From Coprinus comatus (lineage: Eukaryota > Basidiomycota > Agaricomycetes > Agaricales > Agaricaceae): a DNA stretch of 64,000 nt. The translations under genes and the position numbers were made by a program. Under the pieces are notes generated by a model. That model was not told where the DNA came from and did no database searches. It saw only the letters and a list, made by a program, of their open reading frames with translations. Below are positions 1 to 12,179 of the stretch, piece by piece. Within the stretch, counting starts at the first letter, position 1; each line of letters begins with the position of its first letter. The stretch is taken from positions 62,001 through 126,000 of the forward strand of contig JAWPGT010000037.1 of NCBI GenBank assembly GCA_034638255.1, in the 5' to 3' direction.

Positions 1-827
1 CGTAGTAAACGTCACCCTCTACAGCATGATATTCGTTTCTCCTATTAGCCATAGTCTTGAGGAATGTACTGCAGCCCGATCCGGGTCGTCCGAGCACAAC
101 TGCATACTCCTCATTAGCTAACTGTAGGAGATAGGAAAGACGAATTGACTCACGAATCATTTCTCCAGGCCTGACAACACCTTCAAAACCGCTGAGGATA
201 TCTCTAACAGGAGGCTTCATGAATTTGCGAATCTCACTGACGACCGTCAAAGGACTCAAAGTGGAGCCAAGGGTGGGTTGGAAAGAAGCATCTGCACCTA
301 GACCTACGACACGAAGATTTTTGAAGCCTACACCCAATTCTCTGGTTTTCACATCATTCTCCTCGCGTCTAAAGAAAAAGAAAAATAATAAATAGATAAA
401 TAATAAAAAGGTAAGGATTGACGTACTTTTGAACAACCTGTCGCAACATCTTTGCAAGGTCGAATTCTTCTCCAAGCGTCGCACCCGAACTCAAAGTCTC
501 CCTAGACCCAAAATGAAAGTCCTTGGCCTCACGCATTGACTTTTGTGTCATTGACCTCCTCAACTCCTGAACACCAGTAGGATCGAAAAACTCCATGCTA
601 ACTCGAGATACCGCAGAGTTCCGTCTACGACGCGCTTGTTGATGAGCTTTTGCTATATGATCATGAAGAGAGTGCTGTTCATGATGATGTTGGTCTTTGT
701 GTGTTTCTTCATATTCAGTACCATTAAAGCCAGCTAGAGTAGGTTGAGAGTTAACTCTAGAAAGGGCGGCAGAGTGGGACTCCTCCAAGATATCCGTAAG
801 ATGATGTGGTTCATGTGGTTCAGTCAT
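1..827 (-). CDS. PDR-type ABC transporter, N-terminal part (partial)
   Basis: This is the first part of a pleiotropic-drug-resistance (ABCG full-size) transporter; the rest lies beyond the left edge. The family pumps drugs and lipids across the plasma membrane using ATP. The start is the ATG at 827 (MTEPHEPHHLTD). A hydrophilic N-terminus with a His-rich stretch leads to the PDR signature FFDPTGVQELRRS, then FDLAKMLRQVVQK. An intron (about 367-424, GTACGT...TTTAG) follows, then GVGFKNLRVVGLGAD. The Walker A motif GRPGSGCSTFLK, in its PDR form with Cys in place of the usual Lys, is seen near position 75. Before Walker A the frame reads through about 12 extra residues (GEMIRES...), which could be a 36-nt intron. 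The family is secure; substrate and subfamily cannot be told from this part. Confidence 0.9.
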
Positions 828-3800
828 TTGGTAGCGATAAAGAGCGTGGTAAAGGAGTGGAGAGGTTGGAGCGTTTAAGTAGAAGATGATAAAGCCAGAA
901 AAGAAGGGCAAATATTATATCTTAATAGGCCCATATTTGACGCAACCGCATCGGCATTCTGTCTTGCCAGTGCCAAGCAGGATCGAAGATCTTGAGGATA
1001 ATCTTCTCTTCCGCTCATTACTAAGCTCCCCGGCCCCGCATTGTCTTGCTGCCTACAATCCATTAACGCGAAAATAATGAGTCAACAAAGGCCCGCAGCA
1101 GAGGTCAAAGCGAGGTCAAGGTAATATAACAAAACAAGTGCTGATCCCCTCGGCCCGACTCTGTAATTCCCGCTCCGTCCATCACATAAGCAACTCCTTC
1201 GGCCCATATCTGGAATCAACTACGCAAATCCGTACAAAATTCCCAGCACCAACACAACGGTGGACTCAAGTTTTGCGCCACCATTGTCCATATACGCTCG
1301 TCTTTTAGAGGGTAAGCAGGGGTAAGCACTCGTGGACGGAGATCAACTCCGTCAAAAATGATCCCTTTCGGGGGCCGAGATGATGGCTGATTAAAATAGC
1401 ATTAATCAGTAATCTTAACCTACCCAAGCGCCCACTTTCAAGTTCTCCATGCTGACCCCCACATTTGTACATACGAAATCCCACCAACCTGACTAAAATC
1501 ATACCCAAATGTTCCTACATATACCCAACCATAATTGTATCTTAACCCTGACCTCCACCTAAATGAAATTAAAAATCCTTACCTCGGTGCGATAATAATA
1601 GGACTCGTCAAGGTTAAATCACTCAAAATGTACCAGTCATCGTCACTCGGATCCTTTCTAGATCTGTAACGACTTGCGCTAGGTTACGTTTACATGAAAC
1701 GGGTCACTGAAATTCACTTTATTTGACAACGACCGAGTCATACTACCATCACCCTCTAGACTAACAAGCTTGAGCGACTGGTCATGAGTCATCTTCCCAT
1801 CTTATTGGCTTAACAATCCCGACATATCCATTTTATGTTTAAAGTTTCAACGTATATATAAATCCCCATTAACTACGTATAAGGACCTGCTATGCACACA
1901 ATCTCGGTACCTCGACTCGACTCAAATCTTTCCAGACATAACCACTCATAACTAAACGTTTAAATCCGCATGACATAATTTGTGGCATTTCAAACACTGA
2001 CAACTGAGTCCTATTTTTATCTCACACCTCCGCGAAGGCATCTTTGTCAAACATATTCACGTCATCCGCCCTTTATCAAATTCAAAATATTTATAATCTA
2101 CATTCTAATTCTCTTTTCTTTTACAACTTTTGTTATCAATCGCATAATGCATTGCTTAACAAGTCAGACTTTAAACTTCTATATGTATATAAATATGAAT
2201 ACTCCTGTGCACTCCTTGACAGGAATGAACATTGTTATTGAACTGTTAGACTACCTACTCTCTCCTGTACTTAAATACCTGTACTGTAGTTACAATGTAC
2301 ATAACAAATGAGTGGTTCTGGATTCTACTGTAGATCATGTCGTGTCCATTGTAAGGAAGGTGTTCCATACACTTTGATAGTATTTAGGAATTCCATAGCC
2401 TTCCCAAACACCTAAAAAGTACATCCAATTCCAATGAATAATTCAAATAAGAAAAACAAAAAATGCAATTATAATTTATACTTACTCATGGATCACGACG
2501 GTCCCAATCTTGAAGCCACTTATCTCCCCCTAGAACATTAACTGGTATTAAGTAAAAGGAGGAGAGGGAGGGAGGAGCAAGTTAGTAATCCAACACAACC
2601 ATAACCTTCGATAAAAATTAATCCAAAATAATACTCACCATAACTCATCTACACTTCAGCCACCGTGATCCGGAAAATCCAATACTTCAACTCCACAACT
2701 ACCACCATACATGACTCCAAGTGAAAAAATGAATAGGTATGAGACGGACACGGACACGGACACCCCATCTTCAACCTATAAAAAAACGGCTTAGTCTCAA
2801 ACTCCAAGTCCTTAATATCAACGAACTCAAAACCAGACAACTGTCAACAACAAATGTTAAAACGAAATAAAATGAAATAAACAAATCAATCTTGTACCAG
2901 GGTGAGTGAGTGGTATTGGACATTAGTACATCACATGACATCGCCGTAGTATAAATTCCTGTACCAGACGATAATATAACTTAACCTCGTATCATCATCA
3001 TCTCAAGAATCTTATAAGTGGCTCCAATGAGTATACCGAGTTACTGAGTAATAAGTACACAATCCAGAATCCAGATTCACAAATCATCCTAATCAAAACC
3101 AAACATTGTATACAAAATCTAATCGATAATCCATCATGTAACATCTATCGGCCTTTACCGGTCTACATACAATTCGACATACAAAGCACTTTTGAATCAG
3201 GATTCAATATTCAACAATGCCAAAAACTTGAAAAAATGAGGCACTCCTTCAACCAAAAAAGCGGCCTTATCTTGAATCATTCGTGTACCCTACGACTCTA
3301 ACCCCAAATTACCATACCCTATCAAAACAAAGCTATTACAGTTCACAAAGCAATATTTCTATCAAGATATAAAACCATACGTCATGCATCATGTACTTAC
3401 TGTACACGGTATCGCTAAAATTAGATCATCAATGTCCCACCTGGACTTGAACGTTTGAACGCGTTGCTTGAACGAATCACTCGCGAGCCAATGAACCATG
3501 TATACATCAGTACTCCGAGTCCCCACACTCCAACACTCCAAAAAAAAAAAACTCACACATCTCAAATCCAAATCCAAACACAAACCTAGGGAGTAAACCT
3601 AGAGAGTAAACCAGAATAGAATAGAATAGAATAGAATAGAGATTCGAGAATAATACTATAAATATGTACACAAAAAAAGAGCCTAAGTAGTCTGTATATG
3701 ATCGTACTATGTAATCGTTGCGTTGCGTTGTGGTTGCATTGTATGTACAAAAGGAGAGAGAAAATTCAAACTTGTAAACTTCAGACACAAAAAGTGAAAG

Positions 3801-4182
3801 TGAAAACAAAAGTGAAAGAACACAAACATTGACCAATTATTGAAACTGAACAACGTCAAGGAAGGGAAGAAGTGATGCGAAGTGTGGTAAAAAAAAATTG
3901 TAGAGCTACGAATGTACGGTTGTACGATTTGGTAATGATAATGGTGTGTGATGGGGAGCATAATGGGTAATGGGTAACAGACGTGGATGGTTCATGTTGC
4001 TGTTGCTGGTAAAAAAAAAAAGGTTCAAACCTGGAACTAGACAAGGGAGAAAAAAGAAAAAGGGGAACGGGAACAAATGGGACAATGAAAAGAGAATCCA
4101 AAGGACCAAGCCAATGGACAAATCAACAACCGAAAGAAAAAAGAAAAAAACGCCCGAAAAACGACACCTCTCCTCTCAACGT
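828..4182. other. Gene-free interval between ABC transporter and Polo-like kinase
   Basis: This 3.3 kb AT-rich stretch should hold the promoter of the ABC transporter (its right neighbour ends here, as both are on the minus strand). No reading frame has recognisable protein features. A small TAGAA pentamer repeat lies at about 3613-3640 and a short CGGACA repeat near 2745-2762. A minus-strand segment at 2649-2840 has an acceptor-like TTTATAG and some coding appearance, but I could not build a gene from it. Confidence 0.5.
3613..3640. repeat. Pentanucleotide microsatellite (TAGAA)n
   Basis: About five to six perfect tandem copies of the AATAG/TAGAA unit in non-coding DNA downstream of the Polo-like kinase gene. 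Confidence 0.8.
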
Positions 4183-4304
4183 CTACCGAAGTGAAATCCT
4201 CGAAGCCCTAGGAATAACATTCGTCGTAGTCGTAGTCCCAGCAGCAAGTGAATACCCTGTCGTCTTCTTAACCTCCAACCTCTGTTCCTGTCCCTGTCCC
4301 TGTT

Positions 4305-4340
<36 letters not shown>

Positions 4341-7300
4341 TTTGTTGTCCTTGCTGCGCTTGAGGTACTTGGACATGAGGTTGATCTCGCTCTTGAGCCT
4401 CACCACCACTCTTCGCAGCAACACCAGCACTAGCTTCTTTAATACTAACCAAAACCTCCTTACAATATTTCAACTTGTCCACCAATTTCTGATTAAACCT
4501 CATCACTTCTGGATCATTCGTTGATGGTGTAGAAGAGGAAAGACTTTGAGCCATGACATCTTCAAGTTTATGTTTTGTAAGGTTATAATTCTTGTCGATA
4601 TGTGTGATCAATAATCCATGTGAAGACAATATCAACTTTGAATGATCATAAAAGTTGAACTATAGGGGAAGAGTGTGAGTAATCGTCTTGATAAGAGGGA
4701 ATAAACGAAGAGTGAAAGGGAAAACGAATGATAGTAGAGAAAAAAACGAAGAGAAAGAAAAACAACACACCTGCAAAACATCATGCGACATCTTAAACAC
4801 AATAACATGTTTCATCCTCAAATACTTATGTACCCACTCCATCCCCTTCTCTCTCTCCTTATCCTGAAACACATATTCATGTTGATTAAACAATCTATCC
4901 ATGATATAAGTTTCAAAACTCTTCAAAAGATATACTTTACTCTTCAATTCTTCAGGATACGTATTAATCGTGTACGATTTCCTGATATATGCATTTCCTT
5001 GATGACGTGATGTAATGTAATCGAAATGCCTAATCACCAAAAAAAGAAAGAAAAAAAGCCCGATTAATATATAAATGCAGAAAGGGAAAAGGGGAAGAAA
5101 AACTCACACTTTATCAGGACTCAAAACGCAACTAGTCGAATCATTAAAATAAACACCAACACTCCCATCCGTAAGAGCATATCCCATCCCATACTTATTA
5201 CAATAATCCACCCAACTAACAATAAAAACCTTCTCATCCTCCAACACCGTCCCTGAAGGATCTTTAAACACCTTACCAGCAGCTTTAGCTTCAAAAGCCG
5301 CTGTCAGAACTTGCGCAGCCGCATCAAATCCATTAAGTTTATGTGTTGTATCACTGTCTACTGTACGTTTTAGAGTTTGAGCGTTAGCAGTGGTGATGGT
5401 GTTGGCAGTTTCGGTTTTTAGAGGTGCTACTGAAGGTCCTGCGACTAGACGAATCGACATGAGTTTTATTGGAATTTTAAATTAAGTTTAAAGAGAAACT
5501 CACCAGCGGTAGGCACATTCTCCTTCTCTCGAACATTAAGAACAACCCGTTCTTTCCCTTTCCCCTTCAAACTTGCTATCGTACCAACTCCCGTACCAGC
5601 ATCACTTCTCACAAGTGTAGCAGTAGATCCACCAAACCCAGACGAAGAAGGTAAATTATCCCTAGTACTTCTCGTCGGTCCCAAAGTTGCTCTTTCCCTT
5701 TGGACTGGAATCTGAGGTAATGCTCTTTGAGTATGTGTATGTGCAGGTGCAGGTACAGGTACAGGTTGTTGTTGCGGCACAGGCGGAAGTTTCTCCGCAA
5801 GTCGAATATATTTTTCTTGCTGAACAGGTCCAGGTCCAGGCTCATCCTCATCCTCTTCACCTTCCTCATCCTCATTCTCTTCTTTCACAGGAGCCATCTG
5901 AGCAACAATCCTAGCTTTCTGAGCTTCAAGTTCCTTTCTCGCTCTCTTATCCTCCTCCCCATGAGCGTCTTCATCAGGATGAGTATAATGACGACGCAAA
6001 GGACTATCCTTCGCAGCTTGTAACCTCCTCATCAACAAATTATCCTTCACACCGACAGCATTCGCCATTCCATCTGAAGGACTAGCCGAAACACCCATAA
6101 CCAAAGGTTGTCTCGCTGAACTGAGTAACGCAGAAATAGGTGAACCAGGTTGAATAGCCTTCTGGAATTCCTTTTCTTGTTGTTGAATCGTACTAGTCAT
6201 AGTCTTATTACTAGCACTAGAAGGTAGGTTTCCACTCGCGCTAGAAGGGATATTCGCGCCTTGATCAAGGAGAGCATAACGCCGAAGGCGTCGAAGATTA
6301 CTGTCGGAAATGGATTGTGTGATATTTAAAAAGTTGGGAGCAACATCGTGGGCTGAAGCTGGGATATAAGCGGGTACGGGTCCTTGAGTGAAAAAGGTGT
6401 TGTCTAGAATTTCGTAAAGGGTAGGTCTCTCGGATGGGTTCGGTGTAAGGATTTGCTGAACAAGGGTTTTTGCAGCACCGCCGACCTTTCGTTCGACGGG
6501 GAATTCGTAATCATTATCACGAATACGTCTAGAGACAGAAAGATATTGTTAAATAAACGAAACAAAAAGTAAAAAAATCTCACTTGTAGATATCTTTCAC
6601 GTCTTTGGTCTGGAATGGTGGTCGGCCAACAATTAGGGTATAAAGGATGACACCGATCGACCAAGTATCGACTTCAAAACTATGACCATTGGCAGTATCA
6701 AACAAAACCTCTGGTGCGATATAATTTGGAGTTCCACAAATAGTCTTCTTCCTCTCTCCGGGATTTTCAATAAGCGCAGCAAGACCGAAATCCGCGACCT
6801 TGATATTCATATTTGCGTCCAGCAGTAGATTTCCCAATTTGAGATCCCGATGGATGACTTGATGGGTATGCATGTAATTACATGCGCCAATCAATTGAAC
6901 CATAAAAAAACGAGCTTCGGGTTCGGTAAATCTTCTCCTCCGACGTAGCATATCCATGAGGGAACCTGAGGGACATAGTTCCAGAGTCATATAGACATTA
7001 TCGCCGTCCTCAAAACAATCATGGAAATGAACAATATTTGGATGTTCGAGCGAGCGATGGATTTTGATTTCAGCCCATAGCTGGTTATAACGCGTCAGAA
7101 ATGGATTAAAACGGAGGCTGACGGCTATACCTTTGTTTTTGCCTTTTTTGTCTTGAGCGAGCTTTTGGTAATGACCTTGCAGGCCAGGCGAGTACCTCGA
7201 GGATCAGTAACCTCGAATACTCTAGCAAAGCCTCCTTCTCCAAGGAAGCCAACCCTATTAAACTGAAACCTATTATGCCTATCGACAATAACCTTTGGCG

Positions 7301-7565
7301 GAGTTGGAGGAGCAGTCTTGCTGTTCTGTCTTGGCAAAGGCGGAGAGTTTGTAGTCTTTGGAGGTGGTTTAGGTGGTGTCTGTTGTTGTTGCGGCTGAAC
7401 ATTATGATTTCCTAGGGGATGTCTACGCTGTGGCTGAACTTGTTGAGGATGCATAACAGCCACTCTGCGTTTGTAGTCCACGTTCATTGAGCTTTGTCGG
7501 TCGATTTCGAATGGCCTAACGCCTTTGTTGAGAGAAGAAACGTTTTTCCAAACTAAATTCAACAT
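4183..7565 (-). CDS. CDC5: Polo-like kinase (Cdc5/Plo1/Plk1 family)
   Basis: This is a Ser/Thr kinase of mitosis (entry, spindle poles, cytokinesis) that docks on primed targets through its polo boxes. Six exons give about 1007 aa: 7565-7131, 7080-6584, 6528-5504, 5438-5108, 5029-4771 and 4659-4183. The kinase domain shows the Polo-specific loop [11 protein letters not shown], the lysine in [22 protein letters not shown] and the activation segment [14 protein letters not shown] with the phosphorylatable Thr. Polo box 1 contains [16 protein letters not shown] (the pincer Trp). Polo box 2 contains DHSKLIL, whose His and Lys match the phosphopeptide-binding pair of human Plk1. The linker is long and has an acidic run, and the C-terminus ends in a GQ-rich repeat encoded by CTGTCC units, so the protein is longer than the yeast one. 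The start could instead be the ATG at 7487 ([14 protein letters not shown]). Confidence 0.95.
4282..4340 (-). repeat. CTGTCC-type hexamer repeat coding the Gln-Gly tail of the Polo kinase
   Basis: Tandem CTGTCC/CTGTTC hexamers translate on the minus strand into alternating Gly-Gln with occasional Glu. The tract lies after polo box 2, so length changes would alter only the disordered tail. Confidence 0.8.
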
Positions 7566-7672
7566 GAGGCAATCGCGTTGGTCAGTCACGTGAACGTTCG
7601 ACTTCACGTCCCATCACATGATCGCGTCAACTCTTTCATTCCCACGCTCATTATTAATACATATTGGCTACT

Positions 7673-8264
7673 TTATAAATCAGGCATTGCCTGAACTTGT
7701 CCTGCTCCGGCAATCTCAGGAAGAGCAGCCCACTTATCCTTCACAAAGACTGTAGATAACATCATTATCAGTATAAAAATCACTTATGATATTTAGAAAC
7801 AACACTTACTTTCAGCACCAAAGGGAATCTTAGCGAATGCCTCAACGTTTCCAGTTTGGATAGCCTGCTTATCACCAAAGAGAGGTGAATAGTGTGAGAG
7901 TTGACTTCCACAGTTGGAGCAGAACCAACGAGACACTGTTTATTTCACATATCAACTTTCCACGCCTGTCATAGATAATCTTACCAATAAATACATACCA
8001 GTTTTCCCACTATTTCCCGTAATATCGAATTGCTTCGTAGGTCCTTTGATAGCAACATCGCTCCTTGGAACGAGCACATTGGTACTATAAGGACCTCCAC
8101 TAGCTTGCCTACAATCTTTACAATGACAAGCGATCTACAAAAAAAAAACAGTTTATTAGCATACTCAATCTTTGGTCCTAGGTTCAAATACGTACTTGAC
8201 TATCAAAAGTCCCAGTAAACTCGACGGTAGACTTTCCACAAAGGCAAACTGCAGTGTAACTCAT
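7673..8264 (-). CDS. GFA/CENP-V-type zinc enzyme (glutathione-dependent formaldehyde-activating-like)
   Basis: This is a small (about 135 aa) single-domain protein of the GFA/CENP-V fold, which binds zinc through pairs of cysteines; known members act in formaldehyde-glutathione chemistry, but many are uncharacterised. Four exons join without frame breaks. Visible zinc ligands are CLCGK at the N-terminus, CHCKDCRQASGG after the first intron and WFCSNCGSQL after the second. The C-terminus reads FVKDKWAALPE and ends MPDL. The start MSYTAV is the first ATG after a TATA box about 50 bp upstream. The substrate cannot be told from sequence. Confidence 0.92.
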
Positions 8265-8312
8265 AGTTAGATGTCAAGATGAGATTGACAACCGACAACA
8301 ATCAGAGCAGTC

Positions 8313-8319
8313 TTTTATA
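8313..8319 (-). promoter_or_regulatory. TATA box of the GFA-like gene
   Basis: TATAAAA on the minus strand, about 50 bp upstream of the ATG at 8264. Confidence 0.55.
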
Positions 8320-8777
8320 TCAGAGAGAAAGTCCCAATAAAGATATAATTGATTTCCACATGTCAGTTCCCTTGAATTCTTTCGTCAAGACAATACAACC
8401 AATAGGTATCTCTCGGAAATCTCTTAAAGCCTTGAAATTCCGTGTGAATTCAGAGCATTAATGGTTCGGTCTGGACGGCCATTTCAAACAACGGAAGTGG
8501 TTTAAGTGGAAGGTATCATTAGACCAGAAGTCTATTCTCACACGTATGTGAGAACGCTTAAAATACAATACTTATATTACAAATTCTCAACAATTTGAAT
8601 CACTGATTTCGAACACCAAATAGATTTATATTGCTGGATTCCACACCTGAAGTAAAGAAAGAAAAAACACAAGTTCGTACGCTAAACACAAGACAAAAGG
8701 TACCAAGAAACATGGGAAAAGGGTGCACAGGGACAAGAGAAAGGAAAGACAGAGGAAAAGGGTGAAATTTGAAACGT

Positions 8778-10099
8778 TTACAAAGTAAGGTTATACTCAT
8801 ACTCATTACTAGTATGCTGCGCAATCCAAAGGACCATAGAAGACAACATAAGAGCTACACTCTGGGAAACGACCGCGTATCCATAATACGTGAACTGTGG
8901 AGTATACCCAGGAAGGACATATTTCAAAATCAACAATGCCTGAACACAAAGTCAAAAAAGGGGTCAGTATAAAAACCAGAAACCAGTAGGGATTGAAATA
9001 GAAAGGGAAGGGAAGAAGCAAATGAGTAAGAAGCAAAAAAAGCACGTACCACACTTCCAGCCAATCCACCAGCCATAAGCGCAAACCCAATAAACAAGAA
9101 AAACCTAGCTCTCCAAACTGCTCTAGAATCTCCAAAAGAACCTTCATCACCACGAACTCTATCCTTATCAATCAAAACAATAACAAAATAACCCAACAAT
9201 GAACATATTCCAGGTACCCAATCAACAAATGTAACATGAATAGGTGCTTCATCGTCCCATGTTGGTTTAGCATGGGCAGAAAGGATTGCTGCGTCCAAGA
9301 ATATCCAATTTGCTAATGCGAACTATATAATATGGCATGGGATATATGTGAAAAGTTGAGACGTTAACAGCGGGTTTCTCTTTGTGGAGAGAAGGGATGA
9401 AACTGTACGTACCAAAATACCAGAAAGATAAACACCAATAGTTCGTTTATGTTTACCCAAAGTAAAATTCGGGAAAGGGTTTAAACAAACTCTTCTTGGA
9501 TCATAATCAGATCTAGGTAACGAAGCCATAGTAATTCTCCTATTCAACGTCCTATTCCCTTCCAAAGTTGGCGCCCGTAGTTCAGGTTGTGTTGGTGTCA
9601 AGTTCAAATTCAAGTAATACCTCTGATGATCCCTTGCTCTTGTTTGAATCGTATGCAAGTCAAAGTCGTTGGTTGATTCTGACGAGGAGGATGACGGTGA
9701 TGCTGCAGCTGCGTGAGTGTTGTTGGTGGTGGTGGAGTTACAACGAAGCAGTGGGGTACGTTCTGACCCTAACCCCAATCCCTCTTCTGGATCGTGAGAA
9801 TTTTGGTCTAAAGAAGCTCTCAATCGTCGCCTCCTACTATTATCACCTCCCCCTCCCCCTTCATTTTCTAGTTCCTGTTCCTCTTCATTATCTCCTTCTC
9901 CTTCTCTTTCATATCCTCTTCCTCCATTATCTCCTTCTTCTTCTTCTTCCCTCACAATTTCTATCAGCTCCCCAGTATAATCAACTTCAACCTCCCTTTC
10001 AATTCTTACTTCAATCTCAATCCTCTCTGGTACCCTTCTAAAATAATTCCAACAAAAATTACATCCACAACGATAACAAGAATAACAAAATGAAGGCAT
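8778..10099 (-). CDS. VPS68: VPS68/TMEM50 family membrane protein with long N-terminal extension
   Basis: Vps68 is a small four-TM endosomal/vacuolar-sorting protein that works with Vps55 in yeast. Three exons join in frame (introns about 9322-9411 and 8951-9049). The C-terminal part carries the whole family core: FALANWIFLDAAIL, HVTFVDWVPGICSLLGY, ARFFLFIGFALMAGGLAGS and LKYVLPGY, ending in a last TM segment (MLSSMVLWI). The odd part is the N-terminus: about 210 residues precede the core. It begins with a Cys-rich segment (CYSCYRCGCNFCW), continues with acidic and Gly/Ser/Arg-rich tracts, then joins the core near SDYDPRRVCLNPFP. Yeast Vps68 is about 180 residues. The start is the ATG of MPSFCYS; a later ATG (MASLPRSDYDPRR, about 9530) would give a normal-length protein. 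Confidence 0.88.
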
Positions 10100-12179
10100 G
10101 GTTATATGTAGATACACTTACTAGTTACACAATACACACACAATACAAAAAAAATCAACTTTTAATCCACGTCTTCAGTTTCGGGAGACTATAATTACAA
10201 CGACCTTGGGGGGGAGGAGGAGGAGGAGGAGGAGGAGGAGGAGGAGGAGGAAGAGGTAGGTATGTTTCGTTTCGTTTTTGAATGGATGTCTATGACGTAG
10301 ATCCAGGTGAATAGTGTAGAGGAGTAGAGAGAGAACTTGGGAGTTTATGATTTATGATTTGAGTTTGAAAAGGGCCTATGAAATTGCTGCCAAAGGTGAA
10401 AAGCAATATTGAAAGCAAGACTGGAAGTGAAAGCACAAGAGATTGTAAGTGAGAGAAGAAAGACAAGAGCGAGTTACGAAAGAGAGTAAGTAAGTAACAA
10501 AAAGAACAAAACGCCAAACTGAGGTCGGTCGTTCACAAAACCCGTTCATCTTCTACTTAATTAGTATCACTAATAATGTATAGGTCCAGTCTATTACCAG
10601 CTCTTACTAGGAGAGTCCGGAGTCCGACATTCCGAGATTTCGATTTCAAGATTGATTGGACTCCTCAAGTGGCACTGTGGCATGAATCACAACTTGTTTC
10701 AACACTTATAACTTAACTGACCAGCAGCAAGCTATGCTTACTTTTTGATGTCAAGGCAAACACCGAAAAAGCTCATGGTATCACAACATCAATGTCAATG
10801 TCAATCTATCTCGGTAGAGGTGTACTATAAATTAAGTACCTCAGACTCCACAAATCGGTTAGTGACCGGTGACTACTTGGTCACCGGGATAGTGTTGTAG
10901 TGCCAATGCATGGTGAATGGTGTATGAATAAGAATAAAAAAAATAGATGAAGCGAAGTTAGTGATGTCGATTGTAACTACATATCCATATCATTATCATC
11001 ATCGTCATCATTTATGCGCTATGAACCGAGGTCGGTCCATCATTACCCTTCGTGACTAATAAACAGTACCATCACTCTAGGCTAACAGTCTTACATAGCA
11101 ACATGAACATGGCAATTGCCTCCGAAGAACCTATTCCATCTTTCATATAGAAATATGATAAACTTTCATCATGAAGACTTGTCAAACTTGAAGTCAGGAA
11201 CACTCTCACTCTAAGTAAATGATGAAAAACAAAAAGTATAAAACAAGCAAGGCACAAAAAACAGTGAAGCATACAATATGATTCCAACAAAACCGCCGGA
11301 AGCCGAGGATAAAAGGTACTTCCGATTCACAACATCCCGAGTCTGGTAAGTCGTGCTACAAGTGATCAAATTTCAAACGAGTGTCCAGGCAGAACTTGAG
11401 AAAACTCTAGCCCTGTAGCAATACTAGTAACAGTACTAGTATGTACTACGTTTGTCATTGCAGCGTCACCACAGAGTCAACAATCTAAGGGTGAATGATA
11501 ACCAATATAAATGATTAATGAACATATCACTTCAGCGGCAAGGTTCAACATTCAACGTACGCCACCCAAAAGTTTCTTCAACATTTTGTCAATATGTAGT
11601 AACACACTGTAGTAGAGACAGAAAGATATGGCAAGACAACTGAATTCTGAACGCTGTCTAACAATAAATTAGGAATGAGACTGTAACCCGGAGGCTAACC
11701 AGTTATTTTCAAACAAGAAAAAAAGTCTCACATGAGACGACATCGTTTGATGAAATCAATGGAACACTACTGTAGTAGTGCGTCCAAAAATACAACCCTG
11801 TGTACCCTTCCTCTATTGGACTTCCACCGCATTGATGTATAATCACAGATGCGAATGTAAACGTGTTAGCACATGTTCGAGGGTGTATATATGACATCCA
11901 CATGTATTGTAAAGATAACCATCCTGGATCAATATATTGATCAGTATATATAGTATTCAATGACTCGTAACAACGTTTCAACGCTTCCGTCAATTTCAAC
12001 ATTTTCCTATTTATCTCAACTAACTACTAACTCCTCCATTTCCATTCCATCTCATCTCAACTCCTATTCCACTGAACCGACGTTCCTGTCTTCGTTTTCC
12101 TAATTCAAGTACTACCTAACACTCATCCTACTCCTACTCCTACTCCTACTACTCTTCCGAATCTCTTCATACTCATGGA
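10100..12179. other. Gene-free interval upstream of VPS68-like gene
   Basis: No coding gene could be supported. The stretch contains the GGA microsatellite, an imperfect palindrome around GGTGACTACTTGGTCACC near 10866-10883, and a TACTCC triplet-like repeat at about 12128-12150 just downstream of the GH43-like gene. Confidence 0.5.
10208..10253. repeat. (GGA)n trinucleotide microsatellite
   Basis: A G-run followed by about thirteen GGA units lies about 110 bp upstream of the VPS68-like start, in its probable promoter or 5' leader. On the minus strand it would be a pyrimidine (TCC) tract. Confidence 0.85.

Noticed and set aside
1982..2311. Plus-strand 109-codon frame
   Set aside because: AT-rich with Tyr/Ile/Phe bias, no ATG at its head, no similarity; non-coding.
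4176..4430. Frames rich in RDRDRD or CPCPCP
   Set aside because: They are other-frame readings of the Gln-Gly repeat of the Polo kinase tail.
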